Shown in pieces: positions 17,452-26,363 of a stretch of 64,000 nt of DNA. The DNA is from Paenibacillus sp. Root52 (lineage in GTDB: Bacteria > Bacillota > Bacilli > Paenibacillales > Paenibacillaceae), in assembly GCF_001426865.1 (NCBI RefSeq), contig NZ_LMFO01000001.1, positions 1,156,980-1,220,979 of the forward strand, read 5' to 3'. Made by a program: the position numbers and the translations under genes. The notes under the pieces were generated by a model. It worked only from the letters and a program-made list of their open reading frames with translations, was not told the DNA's origin and searched no databases. Numbering within the stretch: position 1 is the first letter of the stretch; the number at the start of each line of letters is the position of its first letter.

Positions 17452-17634
17452 AAATGGTGTTTAAGCAGCGAAAATAAACTGAAATCCTACAACTATACAA
17501 TTTTCTCGATTTATATGTAATATGTATGTTTATTAAATTAACTTATAATGTTATTAATATGTAATATTTTAAGGCTAATAATATTTATCTTTTCCTATTT
17601 GGTTTAGCCTAAATGGATTTATCTCCATACAAAA

Positions 17635-17655
17635 AGACCACATTTACCGTGGTCT
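17635..17655 (-). terminator. Terminator of the AraC-type regulator gene (distal hairpin)
   Basis: AGACCAC (17635-17641) pairs with GTGGTCT (17649-17655). On the minus strand it is followed by TTTTTG. Confidence 0.7.
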
Positions 17656-17662
17656 CCATTGT

Positions 17663-17691
17663 CCAAGATGTACATTGTAAGTACATCTTGG
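17663..17691 (-). terminator. Hairpin after the AraC-type regulator gene (proximal)
   Basis: CCAAGATGTAC (17663-17673) and GTACATCTTGG (17681-17691) form a perfect 11-bp stem with a 7-nt loop, 65 bp after the regulator stop. It lacks a T-run of its own and probably acts with the hairpin at 17635. Confidence 0.55.
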
Positions 17692-17755
17692 TTTATATTA
17701 CGTTTAATCTCATATCTGTCCTCGTGAACGGTCATCAACATAGCCTGGAAAGAAC

Positions 17756-19996
17756 TTAGCTTTCGTGTTTACCCTGTTGCTTGCGGTAATCGCCAGGAGT
17801 AACCCCTGTAATCCGTTTGAAAACTCTCCCGAACGAAATGGCGTTTGCATATCCCACCTGCTGAGCAATATCTTGAACGGTTGTATCGGACGAGGTCAGC
17901 AGTCGGCATGCCTTTTCAACTCGCAACTTCATTAGAAAATCAACAAATTTCATATCAAATTCTTCTTTGAACAGATAACTTGCATACTTGCCAGAGATTT
18001 GAAAACGATCACTAAGATGTTTAAGGGACAGATCAGGATCATCAAAATGTTCTTCAATATAGGTTCGCAGCTCATTAATCATCGCTCGATGGCTCTTCGT
18101 CTCATGAACAGACACATAGTTCCGATAGAGCTCTTTCAGCCAGCCTAATAAAATCTCTCGGATATGAACTAACGTATCTGCCTGCTGAATCTCGCTGCGC
18201 AGTGTATTTAGAACTTCCTCATTAAACTGACCCTGTAATCGTTCAGACCAATCACCAAATTCACGCGATAACATCTGTATTAGAGCCTGAAGCATCATAC
18301 GAATCTCATTATCCTTGATTTGATCCTCACTAAAGGCAATAAACATTTCGTCCAGTTTTGCCCGCCAGCCATCACCGGTTAACCTGAATTCCCGAACAAT
18401 GTCAGCCAGCATTTGCAAATACTTGTAGGATTGCAGCTCCGCACGATCTGGCAATTGCTCACTTAACACGATGGCATCTTTCCCCAAGGTCAGTCGATGC
18501 TGTAAGCCTGCGTCCGCACTCATATAAGATTGCGTAATCTGCTCCCATCCCGCAACAGTGCGTCCAATCCCGAACGTAAATCGAATGCGGAAATGTTCCG
18601 CAATCCACATATGTAGCTGTTTCGCCAGCTCCATTAGCATCTCGCGGTCTAACCCCTCCCTCTCATCCGAGGTAATGACCACTACGAGTCTACGATTGCC
18701 AAACCATTCGGCCCACGCACCTAAATTGGGCTCGTTGTGTACAAGCTCCTCCACAACATTCATGATGGCGAGCTTCAATATACTCTGATTCGATGACAGA
18801 TCCTCACTATTCATCTCAGCAATCAATACAGCAACACTTGCAGGTTCCATGAAACGTTCATCAAGTGGCCCCAGGTGACGCAGTCTTTGGCGAAATGAAT
18901 CCATTCGTTCGCCTTCCATCAGATCGACGAGTAGCTGCCTACGGTGAATGAGCAGGTTCTCATGGTGCTGCTTCTCATAATCCACCGTCTGCGCGATAAG
19001 ATGTTCCAACGCCCGATCAATGAGAGCCAATTCATCCTTAACCGAAGCTGTTGCTTCATCTTCTTCTGCGCGTGGTTGCAACGCCTGAATTCGGTTCATC
19101 ATCAACTGAATGGGTTTATAATTCCGGCGAGTAATATAGATAATCCCAGCGATAGCGCCAACTATAGTAAGCACTCCGATGCCAATCCACACATAAGAGA
19201 TTAAAGATACCCAAGCATACAATTGTCCGGATTGAATACCACTCTCAAAGACTAAGCCAAGATTGTTAGCAGACACCCGATTCAGAACTTCACCGACAGA
19301 GCCATCTGTTGCATGTGTCTTATAAATGATACGGTCACTGGGATCTTTTATTTGAATAAAAGATAATTGTTCATTCGTCATGGCTTCAATCTGACGCTCT
19401 ACCGCATACATTTTCACTGAAATAACGAGTAAGCCTTCACCACCCCACGGCAGAGGTAACCACTTATTCATGCTTATGACCTCGGTTGGGGTATCAAATG
19501 AACGTTCTTTATAATCTCGGGGCAGATTCCAATTCAGATTTTGGCGACTGTTCAACGATTGCTTGATATATTCACGATCTTCGAAGTCCTCCACACGAAC
19601 CAAACCTCTTGAGGTCAAAATCTGAGAATCAGACGTGCGATACAGGTAAATGGATTGGATCATATCCTGTTGATCCGTCATTTGGGCTAGTCCACTTGCA
19701 GCATCGTAAATAAATTGTGTTGATTGTTGCCCTTGACCCGCTTCTAGAAAGCGACTATATAGCTTATTCGAGCCGATGTCTTCAAGTAAACGAAGTTCGA
19801 TATCCCCCAGTTGGCGTTCCAATGTATCCACAATATAACGGGTTGAGATCAGATCAGCTTTTTTGGTTTCGTTGCGTGAGAGTTCATTCACGATCAGGAA
19901 GGAGAGAAAAATTAAGACGGAGATTGTCAGCAAAAAAATAGGAAAATACGAATATAACAATTTAGAATACCAGTTCCGCTTCAAATGTATTTTCAA
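17756..19996 (-). CDS. Membrane-bound AraC family regulator, YesS type
   Basis: The 746-residue protein has two membrane helices (near 15-35 and about 270-290) that flank an extracellular sensor segment of about 230 residues. A cytoplasmic linker and a C-terminal AraC DNA-binding domain follow (about 640-746: LRTYIEEHFDDPDLSLKHLSDRFQISGKYASYLFKEEF and VQDIAQQVGYANAISFGRVFKRITGVTPGDYRK). This layout is typical of regulators beside LplABC-type operons, for example B. subtilis YesS. It probably activates the downstream sugar operon. TTG at 19996 is chosen because AAGGAG lies 9 nt upstream. An ATG 24 bases earlier precedes that site. Confidence 0.88.
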   Translation of the reverse strand: MKIHLKRNWYSKLLYSYFPIFLLTISVLIFLSFLIVNELSRNETKKADLISTRYIVDTLERQLGDIELRLLEDIGSNKLYSRFLEAGQGQQSTQFIYDAASGLAQMTDQQDMIQSIYLYRTSDSQILTSRGLVRVEDFEDREYIKQSLNSRQNLNWNLPRDYKERSFDTPTEVISMNKWLPLPWGGEGLLVISVKMYAVERQIEAMTNEQLSFIQIKDPSDRIIYKTHATDGSVGEVLNRVSANNLGLVFESGIQSGQLYAWVSLISYVWIGIGVLTIVGAIAGIIYITRRNYKPIQLMMNRIQALQPRAEEDEATASVKDELALIDRALEHLIAQTVDYEKQHHENLLIHRRQLLVDLMEGERMDSFRQRLRHLGPLDERFMEPASVAVLIAEMNSEDLSSNQSILKLAIMNVVEELVHNEPNLGAWAEWFGNRRLVVVITSDEREGLDREMLMELAKQLHMWIAEHFRIRFTFGIGRTVAGWEQITQSYMSADAGLQHRLTLGKDAIVLSEQLPDRAELQSYKYLQMLADIVREFRLTGDGWRAKLDEMFIAFSEDQIKDNEIRMMLQALIQMLSREFGDWSERLQGQFNEEVLNTLRSEIQQADTLVHIREILLGWLKELYRNYVSVHETKSHRAMINELRTYIEEHFDDPDLSLKHLSDRFQISGKYASYLFKEEFDMKFVDFLMKLRVEKACRLLTSSDTTVQDIAQQVGYANAISFGRVFKRITGVTPGDYRKQQGKHES

Positions 19997-20092
19997 AAGC
20001 ATCCTCTCCTTCCACTTCATGCTGTAATTACAAAATTAGAACATGCTTCTGACCGCTGGTTTGGCTCCATTGTTGAGCTCTCTTCCTCTACA

Positions 20093-21304
20093 TCAGTTCA
20101 ACGATTGTTGATTCCTAGCCTGTCTACTAACGAAAAACAAAATAAATGCTCCCAGCGCAGCGCTGATTGTACAAGCCAAATACATAAGTGAAGGCCCACC
20201 TGAATCTAATAAATAACCATTTAACATGTTGCCTACAATGCCACCAAGTCCTGCGAATACCATATTAAATAGGCTCTGACCTGTCGCTTGCATTTCCCGT
20301 CCTGTAACGGAAGCTACATATTCAACGGCTGCAATATAAAAGAACCCAAAAGATAACCCATGTAATACTTGAATCCCGATCATTACTTCGGGAGTTGGCC
20401 AGAGCCATTGTATTCCCCAACGAAGCATATACGCGCCTGCAGCTAATAACATGGTTCGTTCATGTCCCCATTTGCGGAGAATAAATGCAGCAACGAGCAT
20501 CGATGGCACATTCGTTATGGAGGCTAGAAGCAGTGCTGTGCCTGTCATAGCAACAGATCCACCTGCCATTTGAAATGAAATTACAAAAAAGGAGTTAAAC
20601 GCCGTTAGCGTTTGATTCACTAGGAAACAGCCGATTAAAAATAGAAGGAATGTTCGGTTACGCAACAATCTTGCTAATCCTACGGAGAAGGTCACCGAGG
20701 AAGAAGAAATACTGGTTTGCCGGGGAAGTGTGCTGGCCAGAATGGCGCTTAGCACATTAAATACTAGAAAGGGCAGCCATAACATATGAATGGAGAATTG
20801 GGAAAGATAGATCCCGGCTGCAAATCCTCCAAGCCCTGTTCCTAAACTTCCAAACAATCGAATCATACCATAGGAAGTATTGGCTGCTTTAGCTGCGGTA
20901 ACTGCATAAGAGTCAGCAACAGGGATCTGAGTCACTTGAAATATAGTGCATAAAGTATAAATCAATATTAATATAATGTACACTTCAATATTGTAGAAGT
21001 ACGCTAACAATGCAGGAACTAGCAAACTTAGTACTAATACAAAGCGAGTTTTTTTAAACTTATCTACCATAATCCCCCATATCGGTTGAAGGATTATGGA
21101 TATAAGTGTGCCAAACGCCATAATAAATCCGGTCTCTTTACTAGAGAAGCCTTGTGCAACCAAAATCGGATTAATATAGGGATTGAATATCCCTCCAGCA
21201 AGTCCCATAAACAAATATAGACCCTGCAGTTTCATTAATACATGCCTTGCTTCGTTGGAATCGGCTTTTTCTATCTCTCTGTATGCCTTCATATGTCTTC
21301 TCAT
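20093..21304 (-). CDS. MFS transporter (MFS_1_like, PPP/nucleoside-symporter type)
   Basis: The protein of about 403 residues has twelve membrane helices and the MFS loop motif GTLISIILQPIWGIMVDKFKKTRFV between helices 2 and 3. The C-terminal half carries HGLSFGFFYIAAVEYVASVTGREMQATGQSLFNMV, typical of the MFS_1_like/3-phenylpropionate-transporter group that also holds sugar and nucleoside carriers. It is the third gene of a unit with a ROK repressor and a ROK kinase, so the substrate is probably a sugar. The start at 21304 has GGAG 6 nt upstream. An ATG at 21316 has the binding site too close. Confidence 0.85.
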   Translation of the reverse strand: MRRHMKAYREIEKADSNEARHVLMKLQGLYLFMGLAGGIFNPYINPILVAQGFSSKETGFIMAFGTLISIILQPIWGIMVDKFKKTRFVLVLSLLVPALLAYFYNIEVYIILILIYTLCTIFQVTQIPVADSYAVTAAKAANTSYGMIRLFGSLGTGLGGFAAGIYLSQFSIHMLWLPFLVFNVLSAILASTLPRQTSISSSSVTFSVGLARLLRNRTFLLFLIGCFLVNQTLTAFNSFFVISFQMAGGSVAMTGTALLLASITNVPSMLVAAFILRKWGHERTMLLAAGAYMLRWGIQWLWPTPEVMIGIQVLHGLSFGFFYIAAVEYVASVTGREMQATGQSLFNMVFAGLGGIVGNMLNGYLLDSGGPSLMYLACTISAALGAFILFFVSRQARNQQSLN

Positions 21305-21437
21305 CCGGATCTCCATCCTTTAATCCTGTAATGGCATCTCTTTCTATATAAGTTGTATATAAGTTCAATCTAAGAACGTTTATCTGACCACTCTGATGAC
21401 AGAATAACATTCCGATCGCCTTTTAATGGATTCATTG

Positions 21438-22514
21438 CTATCGTTGTTGCAGTCTCAGACGGATCGCTGCCATTGCACCAATGGCTCCTGCCATATTGCC
21501 AAGTTCAGCGACAACGACTTTTGTAGCCAGCGTGGTATATCGACTTAGGCGGCTGCGAACCTCGTTTAAGTAATAATCAGGATTCGAAGCGGCTACTCCT
21601 CCGCCTACAACAATAATGGATGGATTAAGTAATGCGACGATATTAGCCAACCCTCTCGCCATATATTGCAATGGTAGCGTTAAAATCTCAAGAGCAGCAG
21701 CATCCCCCGCTTCAGCAGCTTTGAACACATGCCGAGCCTCAATCTGGCTTATGTCTCCATCAGCGAGGCTATGAAGTATCGAATGTGCATTGCCAGGTCC
21801 ATCTGTAAAATAACGCCTCGCGTGTTGCGTAATGCCTGTGCCTGACGTGTTCAGTTCAAACGCACCAAATGTATCTGGAGATGCCTTGTATCGATGATCA
21901 ATGCCCTCGTCTCCAACTATAAAATGCCCGATCTCTCCTGCTGCTCCGTCTTGTCCACTATATAATTGTCCGTTAAGGATAAGCGCCGAACCGATTCCTG
22001 TCCCCACCGTTACCATCACACAATGTCGATGACTCTGTGCTGCTCCACGATCGAATTCTCCCATGGCTGCCATATTTACATCGTTATCGAGATAAATATC
22101 TCCATTAAAATATGCTGCAATCACAGGTCTGATATCTTCCTCTGCCCATTGGAACGCTGGCGCACTGCGAAGAATCCCTTCATCATTGAGGATAACTCCT
22201 GGAAAGCCCATCCCTATTCCAGCTACCAATCCTATTTCAATTCCACTATCACTGCAGAATTTTGATACTTCATCAAATAACCACTTGAAAAACACGCTCG
22301 GTTGCTCGGTTGCACAGGTTGGAATCTTACGCTCCAATACTTCACTGCCTGGTTTCTCCGATGACAATAACATCAATGTTTTGGTACCACCGATATCAAT
22401 TCCTATGATCCAACGATCTAATGCATTCGTTTGATCAAGAGAACGTACTGGATCTGTTGCCTGAAGAGGTTCTTCAAGTCTGTTCTCTTGGGTATTACCG
22501 TCTAAAATGTTCAT
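21438..22514 (-). CDS. ROK family sugar kinase
   Basis: The 358-residue protein has the phosphate motif GIDIGGTKTLMLL at its N-terminus, the catalytic Asp in LDNDVNMAAMGEFDRGAAQ, and GTGIGSALILNGQLYSGQDGAAGEIGHFIVGDEG. The C-terminal stretch is VALLNPSIIVVGGGVA. The usual zinc-binding CxCGxxGC motif that follows GEIGH is absent: the corresponding region reads DHRYKASPDTFGAFELN. It would phosphorylate a hexose or amino sugar brought in by the MFS carrier downstream. ATG at 22514 is preferred to an in-frame GTG at 22535 that overlaps its own ribosome binding site. Confidence 0.88.
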   Translation of the reverse strand: MNILDGNTQENRLEEPLQATDPVRSLDQTNALDRWIIGIDIGGTKTLMLLSSEKPGSEVLERKIPTCATEQPSVFFKWLFDEVSKFCSDSGIEIGLVAGIGMGFPGVILNDEGILRSAPAFQWAEEDIRPVIAAYFNGDIYLDNDVNMAAMGEFDRGAAQSHRHCVMVTVGTGIGSALILNGQLYSGQDGAAGEIGHFIVGDEGIDHRYKASPDTFGAFELNTSGTGITQHARRYFTDGPGNAHSILHSLADGDISQIEARHVFKAAEAGDAAALEILTLPLQYMARGLANIVALLNPSIIVVGGGVAASNPDYYLNEVRSRLSRYTTLATKVVVAELGNMAGAIGAMAAIRLRLQQR

Positions 22515-22551
22515 ACTCTGTCGCCCACCTCTCACCCTTGTTGTCAGTCCA

Positions 22552-23745
22552 TCATTCGTCTGTCTCTTGTTGGAGCTTCAGCATCGTTTGCTGCAGAGCA
22601 ATATGCACTGCTCCAGTCACAACTGCCCTTTCACCAAGCTTGGAGCAGATTAGTTCAGGTTGAACAGGAAATTGTTCGTTAATCATCTCTTTCAGGTAAG
22701 GCAGCAACACATCTCCATTACCTCCGATCCCTCCACCAAGTACAATTAAATGTGGTGCAAGAAACACGCTGATATTTCGCAATGCTAATGCCAGCATCCG
22801 ACAGTACTTTTTGATAACCTCCATTGCATAGCTGTTACCCAGACGAGCTGCCTCAAACAAATTCTCAGGAGTCAGTTGACTACGTAGCTCTATGATCCTT
22901 GGGTCGTTATGCTGAAGCTGAGCTTCATCCAGTAGATTGGCGGCCATATTTATCAAACCGCCAGCAGACAGAACGTCCTCTAATCTTCGCCCCTCTTGCA
23001 TCATCTCGGCTACTTCTCCAGTTAGCCCTCTCATGCCACGCAGTAATTGACCATTCACCATAATACCCGCACCAGTGCCCACGCCAAGAGAAATAAATAC
23101 AAACAGTTCTGAATCGGATGCTGCACCATCCCTGTATTCCCCTAACGCAGCCAGATTGACGTCATTATCCAAGATCACTTCACAGGGAAAAGCGGCGGAT
23201 AGGGATTCCAGGGACAACGCTTGTTCTTGCCCAGCTAGAGGGTCTACAATTCGACTGATCTCTCCGGAGCCAGGCAGGACAACACCAGGAATACCAAACC
23301 CTATACACTGAATCTCATTCCAGTTCAGATGATTGTGCTGTAATAGTTCATCCATATGCTTCCGAACAGTCTGGAGTAATTGTTCCCCTTGCCCAAGCTC
23401 TGACTGCTGAATAGACATCGGATAGGTTTGGTAATCTAAGATTTCTCCATTCAGATTAGATAGAGCTATGCGAATTCGGGTAGCTCCGATATCAACCCCG
23501 CAGATATAATAGGCTAATTCATTGAAACGAATGAGCGTGGCTTTGCGTCCTTGGGCATTATCTGCTCTTCCCGTTTCCAACACGAGATTCCGTGCAATTA
23601 GATGCTCAACTGCCGACGATACCGTAGGTTTGCTCAGTCCGGTCTGCCGGCTGATATCCGCTCTAGACAACATCCCATGAGCAATCAGTGCATCAAGTAT
23701 TAAATTCTCGTTCAGATTGCGTATGTATTGCGGTGTACCAGCCAC
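22552..23745 (-). CDS. ROK family transcriptional repressor (NagC/XylR type)
   Basis: The 397-residue protein has an N-terminal winged helix (LILDALIAHGMLSRADISRQTGLSKPTVSSAVEHLIARNLVLETGR) and a ROK sugar-binding domain (VDIGATRIRIALSNLNGEIL, LDNDVNLAALGEYRDGAA, GVGTGAGIMVNGQLLRGMRGLTGEVAE). Like the kinase next to it, it lacks the Cys-rich zinc motif. GTG at 23745 is chosen because AAGGAGG lies 8 nt upstream. A GTG nine bases earlier overlaps that site. A perfect inverted repeat upstream (23768-23788) is the likely autoregulatory operator. Confidence 0.9.
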   Translation of the reverse strand: MAGTPQYIRNLNENLILDALIAHGMLSRADISRQTGLSKPTVSSAVEHLIARNLVLETGRADNAQGRKATLIRFNELAYYICGVDIGATRIRIALSNLNGEILDYQTYPMSIQQSELGQGEQLLQTVRKHMDELLQHNHLNWNEIQCIGFGIPGVVLPGSGEISRIVDPLAGQEQALSLESLSAAFPCEVILDNDVNLAALGEYRDGAASDSELFVFISLGVGTGAGIMVNGQLLRGMRGLTGEVAEMMQEGRRLEDVLSAGGLINMAANLLDEAQLQHNDPRIIELRSQLTPENLFEAARLGNSYAMEVIKKYCRMLALALRNISVFLAPHLIVLGGGIGGNGDVLLPYLKEMINEQFPVQPELICSKLGERAVVTGAVHIALQQTMLKLQQETDE

Positions 23746-23767
23746 CTGAATCACCTCCTTATCATAG

Positions 23768-23788
23768 TTAGTTAAGTTTATTAACTAA
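23768..23788. promoter_or_regulatory. Probable ROK repressor operator, TTAGTTAA-N5-TTAACTAA
   Basis: Perfect 8-bp arms with a 5-bp spacer lie 23 bp upstream of the repressor start codon. XylR operators in bacilli also begin and end with TTAGT and ACTAA, so the form matches a ROK-family site. Regulation of the repressor, kinase and MFS genes from here is inference. Confidence 0.6.
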
Positions 23789-23883
23789 TTGTATTCAATA
23801 TAGCATCGTGATTGGGGTGTGTACAGCGTTTTGTTAGGTATTTAGATAGGGATTTTATACTATTTATTTCACCTTATATATAG

Positions 23884-23913
23884 AAAAAGCTGTAGTGTAT
23901 AGACACCACAGCT
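23884..23913 (-). terminator. Terminator of the YitT family gene
   Basis: AGCTGTAGTGT pairs with ACACCACAGCT, with one mismatch and an ATAG loop. On the minus strand the stem is followed by TTTTTCTATAT. Confidence 0.75.
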
Positions 23914-23937
23914 CTCACTTATTTTCATTTTAATTCA

Positions 23938-24780
23938 TTACGATTTGGACAACTCAATAAATCCTTCTCCAAATACGTCACGTACATCATGAATCGTAAT
24001 AAAAGCAATTTCGTCCTCTGCGCGTACAATTTTCTTCAACATGGATACCTCTTGTTTACTAATAACAATATAGAGGATTTCTTTTGGGTTTTTCGTATAA
24101 TAACCATGACCGGACAAGACAGTAACCCCGCGATCCATCTTCTCAATCACTTGCTTGGCAATCGCATCCTGTTTGGTCGAAATAATCGTGACTGCTTTTT
24201 TTGGATTCAAACCTTCAATAATGAACTCCATCGTTTTGGTACCTACAAAGAGCATCACGATCGTGCACATCAATCCTTGTGGTCCTATAATGAAGAAAGA
24301 CGAGAACGCTACAATCAGATCGAAGAACAATAACCCATAACTAATATTCCAGTCTAAGTACTTATTAGCCAGACGAGCCAATATTACAGTACCGGCTGTA
24401 GTTCCCCCTACTCTTACAATCAATCCAATCCCTAGACCGGCAAATAATCCGCCAAAGATCGTATTAATCCAGAGTTCATGCGAATCAATCGTCCAGCTCT
24501 CAGTTAAATGTAGAAATAACGAGTTAAATACGACGGCAACAATCGTATAAATCGTCGTTGTTCTATCCAGAAATTTATAACCTACAATCAATAATATCCC
24601 ATTGAGCAGCAAGTTCATTAATCCAGGCGACCACTCAAACAGATAATACAAAATAATAGTAATCCCTGTTACACCACCCTCAGCCAGATCATTCGGGATG
24701 ACAAACAGGTTAACAGCCAGCGCAAATAGAAATGCACCCGCCATAATAAATAAAATATCCGTTATTCTTTTTTTCATCAT
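23938..24780 (-). CDS. YitT family membrane protein (DUF161 plus DUF2179)
   Basis: The protein of about 280 residues has five to six membrane helices, starting ITDILFIMAGAFLFALAVNLFVIPNDLAEGGVTGITIIL, the hallmark of the YitT family. A soluble C-terminal DUF2179 domain follows (about 195-280: KKAVTIISTKQDAIAKQVIEKMDRGVTVLSGHGYYTKNPKEILYIVISKQEV). The molecular function is not established. The start is uncertain: ATG at 24780 follows GGATGG by 5 nt, and other in-frame starts lie at 24777 and at 24789-24801. It is a single gene with its own terminator. Confidence 0.85.
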   Translation of the reverse strand: MMKKRITDILFIMAGAFLFALAVNLFVIPNDLAEGGVTGITIILYYLFEWSPGLMNLLLNGILLIVGYKFLDRTTTIYTIVAVVFNSLFLHLTESWTIDSHELWINTIFGGLFAGLGIGLIVRVGGTTAGTVILARLANKYLDWNISYGLLFFDLIVAFSSFFIIGPQGLMCTIVMLFVGTKTMEFIIEGLNPKKAVTIISTKQDAIAKQVIEKMDRGVTVLSGHGYYTKNPKEILYIVISKQEVSMLKKIVRAEDEIAFITIHDVRDVFGEGFIELSKS

Positions 24781-24878
24781 GCATTCCATCCAATCCATCA
24801 AAAATTCAACCTATATTTCCAATCTCATAAGTTGTCATGATTTACTCCAAAGTTGATTCTACCATGTCACCGCCAAAA

Positions 24879-24890
24879 TTTGTATACAAA
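24879..24890. promoter_or_regulatory. Palindrome TTTGTATACAAA upstream of the yitT-like gene
   Basis: This perfect 12-bp palindrome lies about 20 bp upstream of an extended -10-like TGGTAGAAT on the minus strand (TAGAAT at 24857-24862). It could be an operator. No cognate regulator is suggested by the sequence. Confidence 0.25.
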
Positions 24891-24980
24891 ATACAAACTG
24901 TTGCACAAATTGTACAAAGGATTTTAATAATATGTTTAGCTAACCACCATATACCGCATTAAACATCCTATCTGTATATG

Positions 24981-25033
24981 ATAAATGTCATGGTCGATCC
25001 TTGATATTTATCATTATGAAGCATGACATTTAT
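24981..25033. promoter_or_regulatory. Probable DesR operator upstream of the desaturase gene
   Basis: ATAAATGTCATG (24981-24992) and CATGACATTTAT (25022-25033) are perfect 12-bp inverted repeats. A third dyad, TGATA-TT-TATCA (25002-25013), lies between them. The right arm ends 3 bp before the -35 of the desaturase promoter, the expected place for an activator. The DesR gene lies in the same cluster. Binding by DesR is inference. Confidence 0.55.
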
Positions 25034-25036
25034 GAC

Positions 25037-25065
25037 TTACCATCACAAGCTGATTCTCTTACAAT
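25037..25065 (+). promoter_or_regulatory. Candidate promoter of the desaturase gene
   Basis: TTACCA (25037-25042) and TACAAT (25060-25065) are 17 bp apart. The poor -35 fits a promoter that needs an activator. It predicts a leader of about 100 nt. The rest of the 390-bp gap between yitT and the desaturase holds only these elements. Confidence 0.5.
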
Positions 25066-25170
25066 AATAAAAACGCTTCCCATACAGAATGTAACGGGAA
25101 ACGAGAATTGCAACTTAAAGCCCGAGTTCATGATCGTTAAGTTGTAATGATTGAAGGAGGACATTCGCTA

Positions 25171-26229
25171 ATGAGCAAAACGAAAGAAATGGCATTAAAA
25201 AAAGAAGTCACCCCTTATGAAAAAAACAATCTCAAATTAAGTATCCAACAAATGATTAATACTTTGATCCCATTATTCTTGCTATGGGCTGCAGCATATT
25301 ATAGCTTATCCATATCCTACTGGCTGACAATACCGATCGCTCTCGTAGCCTCGGGGTTTGTACTAAGAACGTTTATTATTTTCCATGACTGCTGCCATGG
25401 TTCATTCTTCAAGAGCAAACGTGCAAATGACATTTTGGGAACCATTACTGGTGTAGTAACCCTGACACCTTATCTGCAATGGAAAAACGAGCACTCTATT
25501 CATCACGCTACCAGCAGTAATCTGGATAAACGCGGTGTAGGTGATATATGGATTATGACCGTGGAGGAATACCAAGCTGCTTCTCCTTGGGCTCGCTTTT
25601 TCTATCGTGTTTATCGCAATCCACTTGTGATGTTTGGCATTGGTCCCTTCTATGTGTTCCTCGTTGCTTACCGTTTTAATCGTAAGGCAGCAAGGCGCAA
25701 AGAACGCATCAATACACACCTTACAACTGTACTGATCATTGGTCTTTATGCATTCATGTGTTGGCTGATTGGCTGGCAGGCTTTTGTCTTGGTGCAGACA
25801 CCTGTTTTCTTCTTCTCTGGTTTCTTCGGCATCTGGTTGTTCTACGTGCAACATCAGTTTGAAGAAACTTACTTCGAGCATGAAGATGAGTGGAGTTATG
25901 TCAAAGCTGCTGTGGAAGGAAGCTCGTACTACAAGCTACCCAAACTGCTGCAATGGATCAGTGGTAACATCGGTTTCCACCATGTGCATCATCTTAGTCC
26001 TCGTGTACCGAACTATTATCTGGAAGAGGCGCATAATTCAACACCACCTTTGCAAAAAGCAACGACAATCACTTTACGTTCAAGTCTAGCTGCTTTGCGA
26101 TTCCGCCTGTGGGACGAAGAATCTAAGCAATTTATTAGTTTCAAACAGATCAAGAGTCTTCCCCGCAAGCCTTATGCTCAACCAACGATTCGTGTAAGTA
26201 ACCAAGCGGGTCTGACAGAGAAGCCTTAA
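25171..26229 (+). CDS. des: Membrane fatty-acid (acyl-lipid) desaturase, Des type
   Basis: The 352-residue protein carries the three histidine boxes of membrane di-iron desaturases: HDCCH at 72-76, HSIHH at 108-112 and HHVHH at about 270-274. Several membrane helices lie between them. It would introduce a cis double bond into membrane phospholipid acyl chains to keep membranes fluid in the cold. ATG at 25171 follows GAAGGAGG by about 9 nt. The gene is followed directly by desK and desR, as in B. subtilis, where DesK senses membrane order and DesR switches on des. The regiospecificity (delta-5 in B. subtilis) cannot be read from the sequence. Confidence 0.93.
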   Translation: MSKTKEMALKKEVTPYEKNNLKLSIQQMINTLIPLFLLWAAAYYSLSISYWLTIPIALVASGFVLRTFIIFHDCCHGSFFKSKRANDILGTITGVVTLTPYLQWKNEHSIHHATSSNLDKRGVGDIWIMTVEEYQAASPWARFFYRVYRNPLVMFGIGPFYVFLVAYRFNRKAARRKERINTHLTTVLIIGLYAFMCWLIGWQAFVLVQTPVFFFSGFFGIWLFYVQHQFEETYFEHEDEWSYVKAAVEGSSYYKLPKLLQWISGNIGFHHVHHLSPRVPNYYLEEAHNSTPPLQKATTITLRSSLAALRFRLWDEESKQFISFKQIKSLPRKPYAQPTIRVSNQAGLTEKP

Positions 26230-26239
26230 CTCTGTCGGA
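26211..26239 (+). terminator. Terminator-like hairpin spanning the des stop codon
   Basis: TCTGACAGAG (26211-26220) pairs with CTCTGTCGGA (26230-26239), with one mismatch. The loop includes the TAA stop, and TTCGTTTTCTT follows. It could attenuate read-through into desK. Confidence 0.55.
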
Positions 26240-26363
26240 TTCGTTTTCTTGTATTCAGGCTAAAGTCGTGCTACAGTCAGGCTAAGTTTGAGTACACTAT
26301 AGACGCTGTTCAAAAATCAGTGTGTTTGAGCAATGCCTTATAGTTCCAAGGAGGAGAATTTCC

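Noticed and set aside
17635..17691. Two hairpins as a possible riboswitch leader of the sugar operon
   Set aside because: They lie downstream of the AraC gene stop and upstream of the operon promoter. The distal hairpin has a minus-strand T-run, which fits termination.
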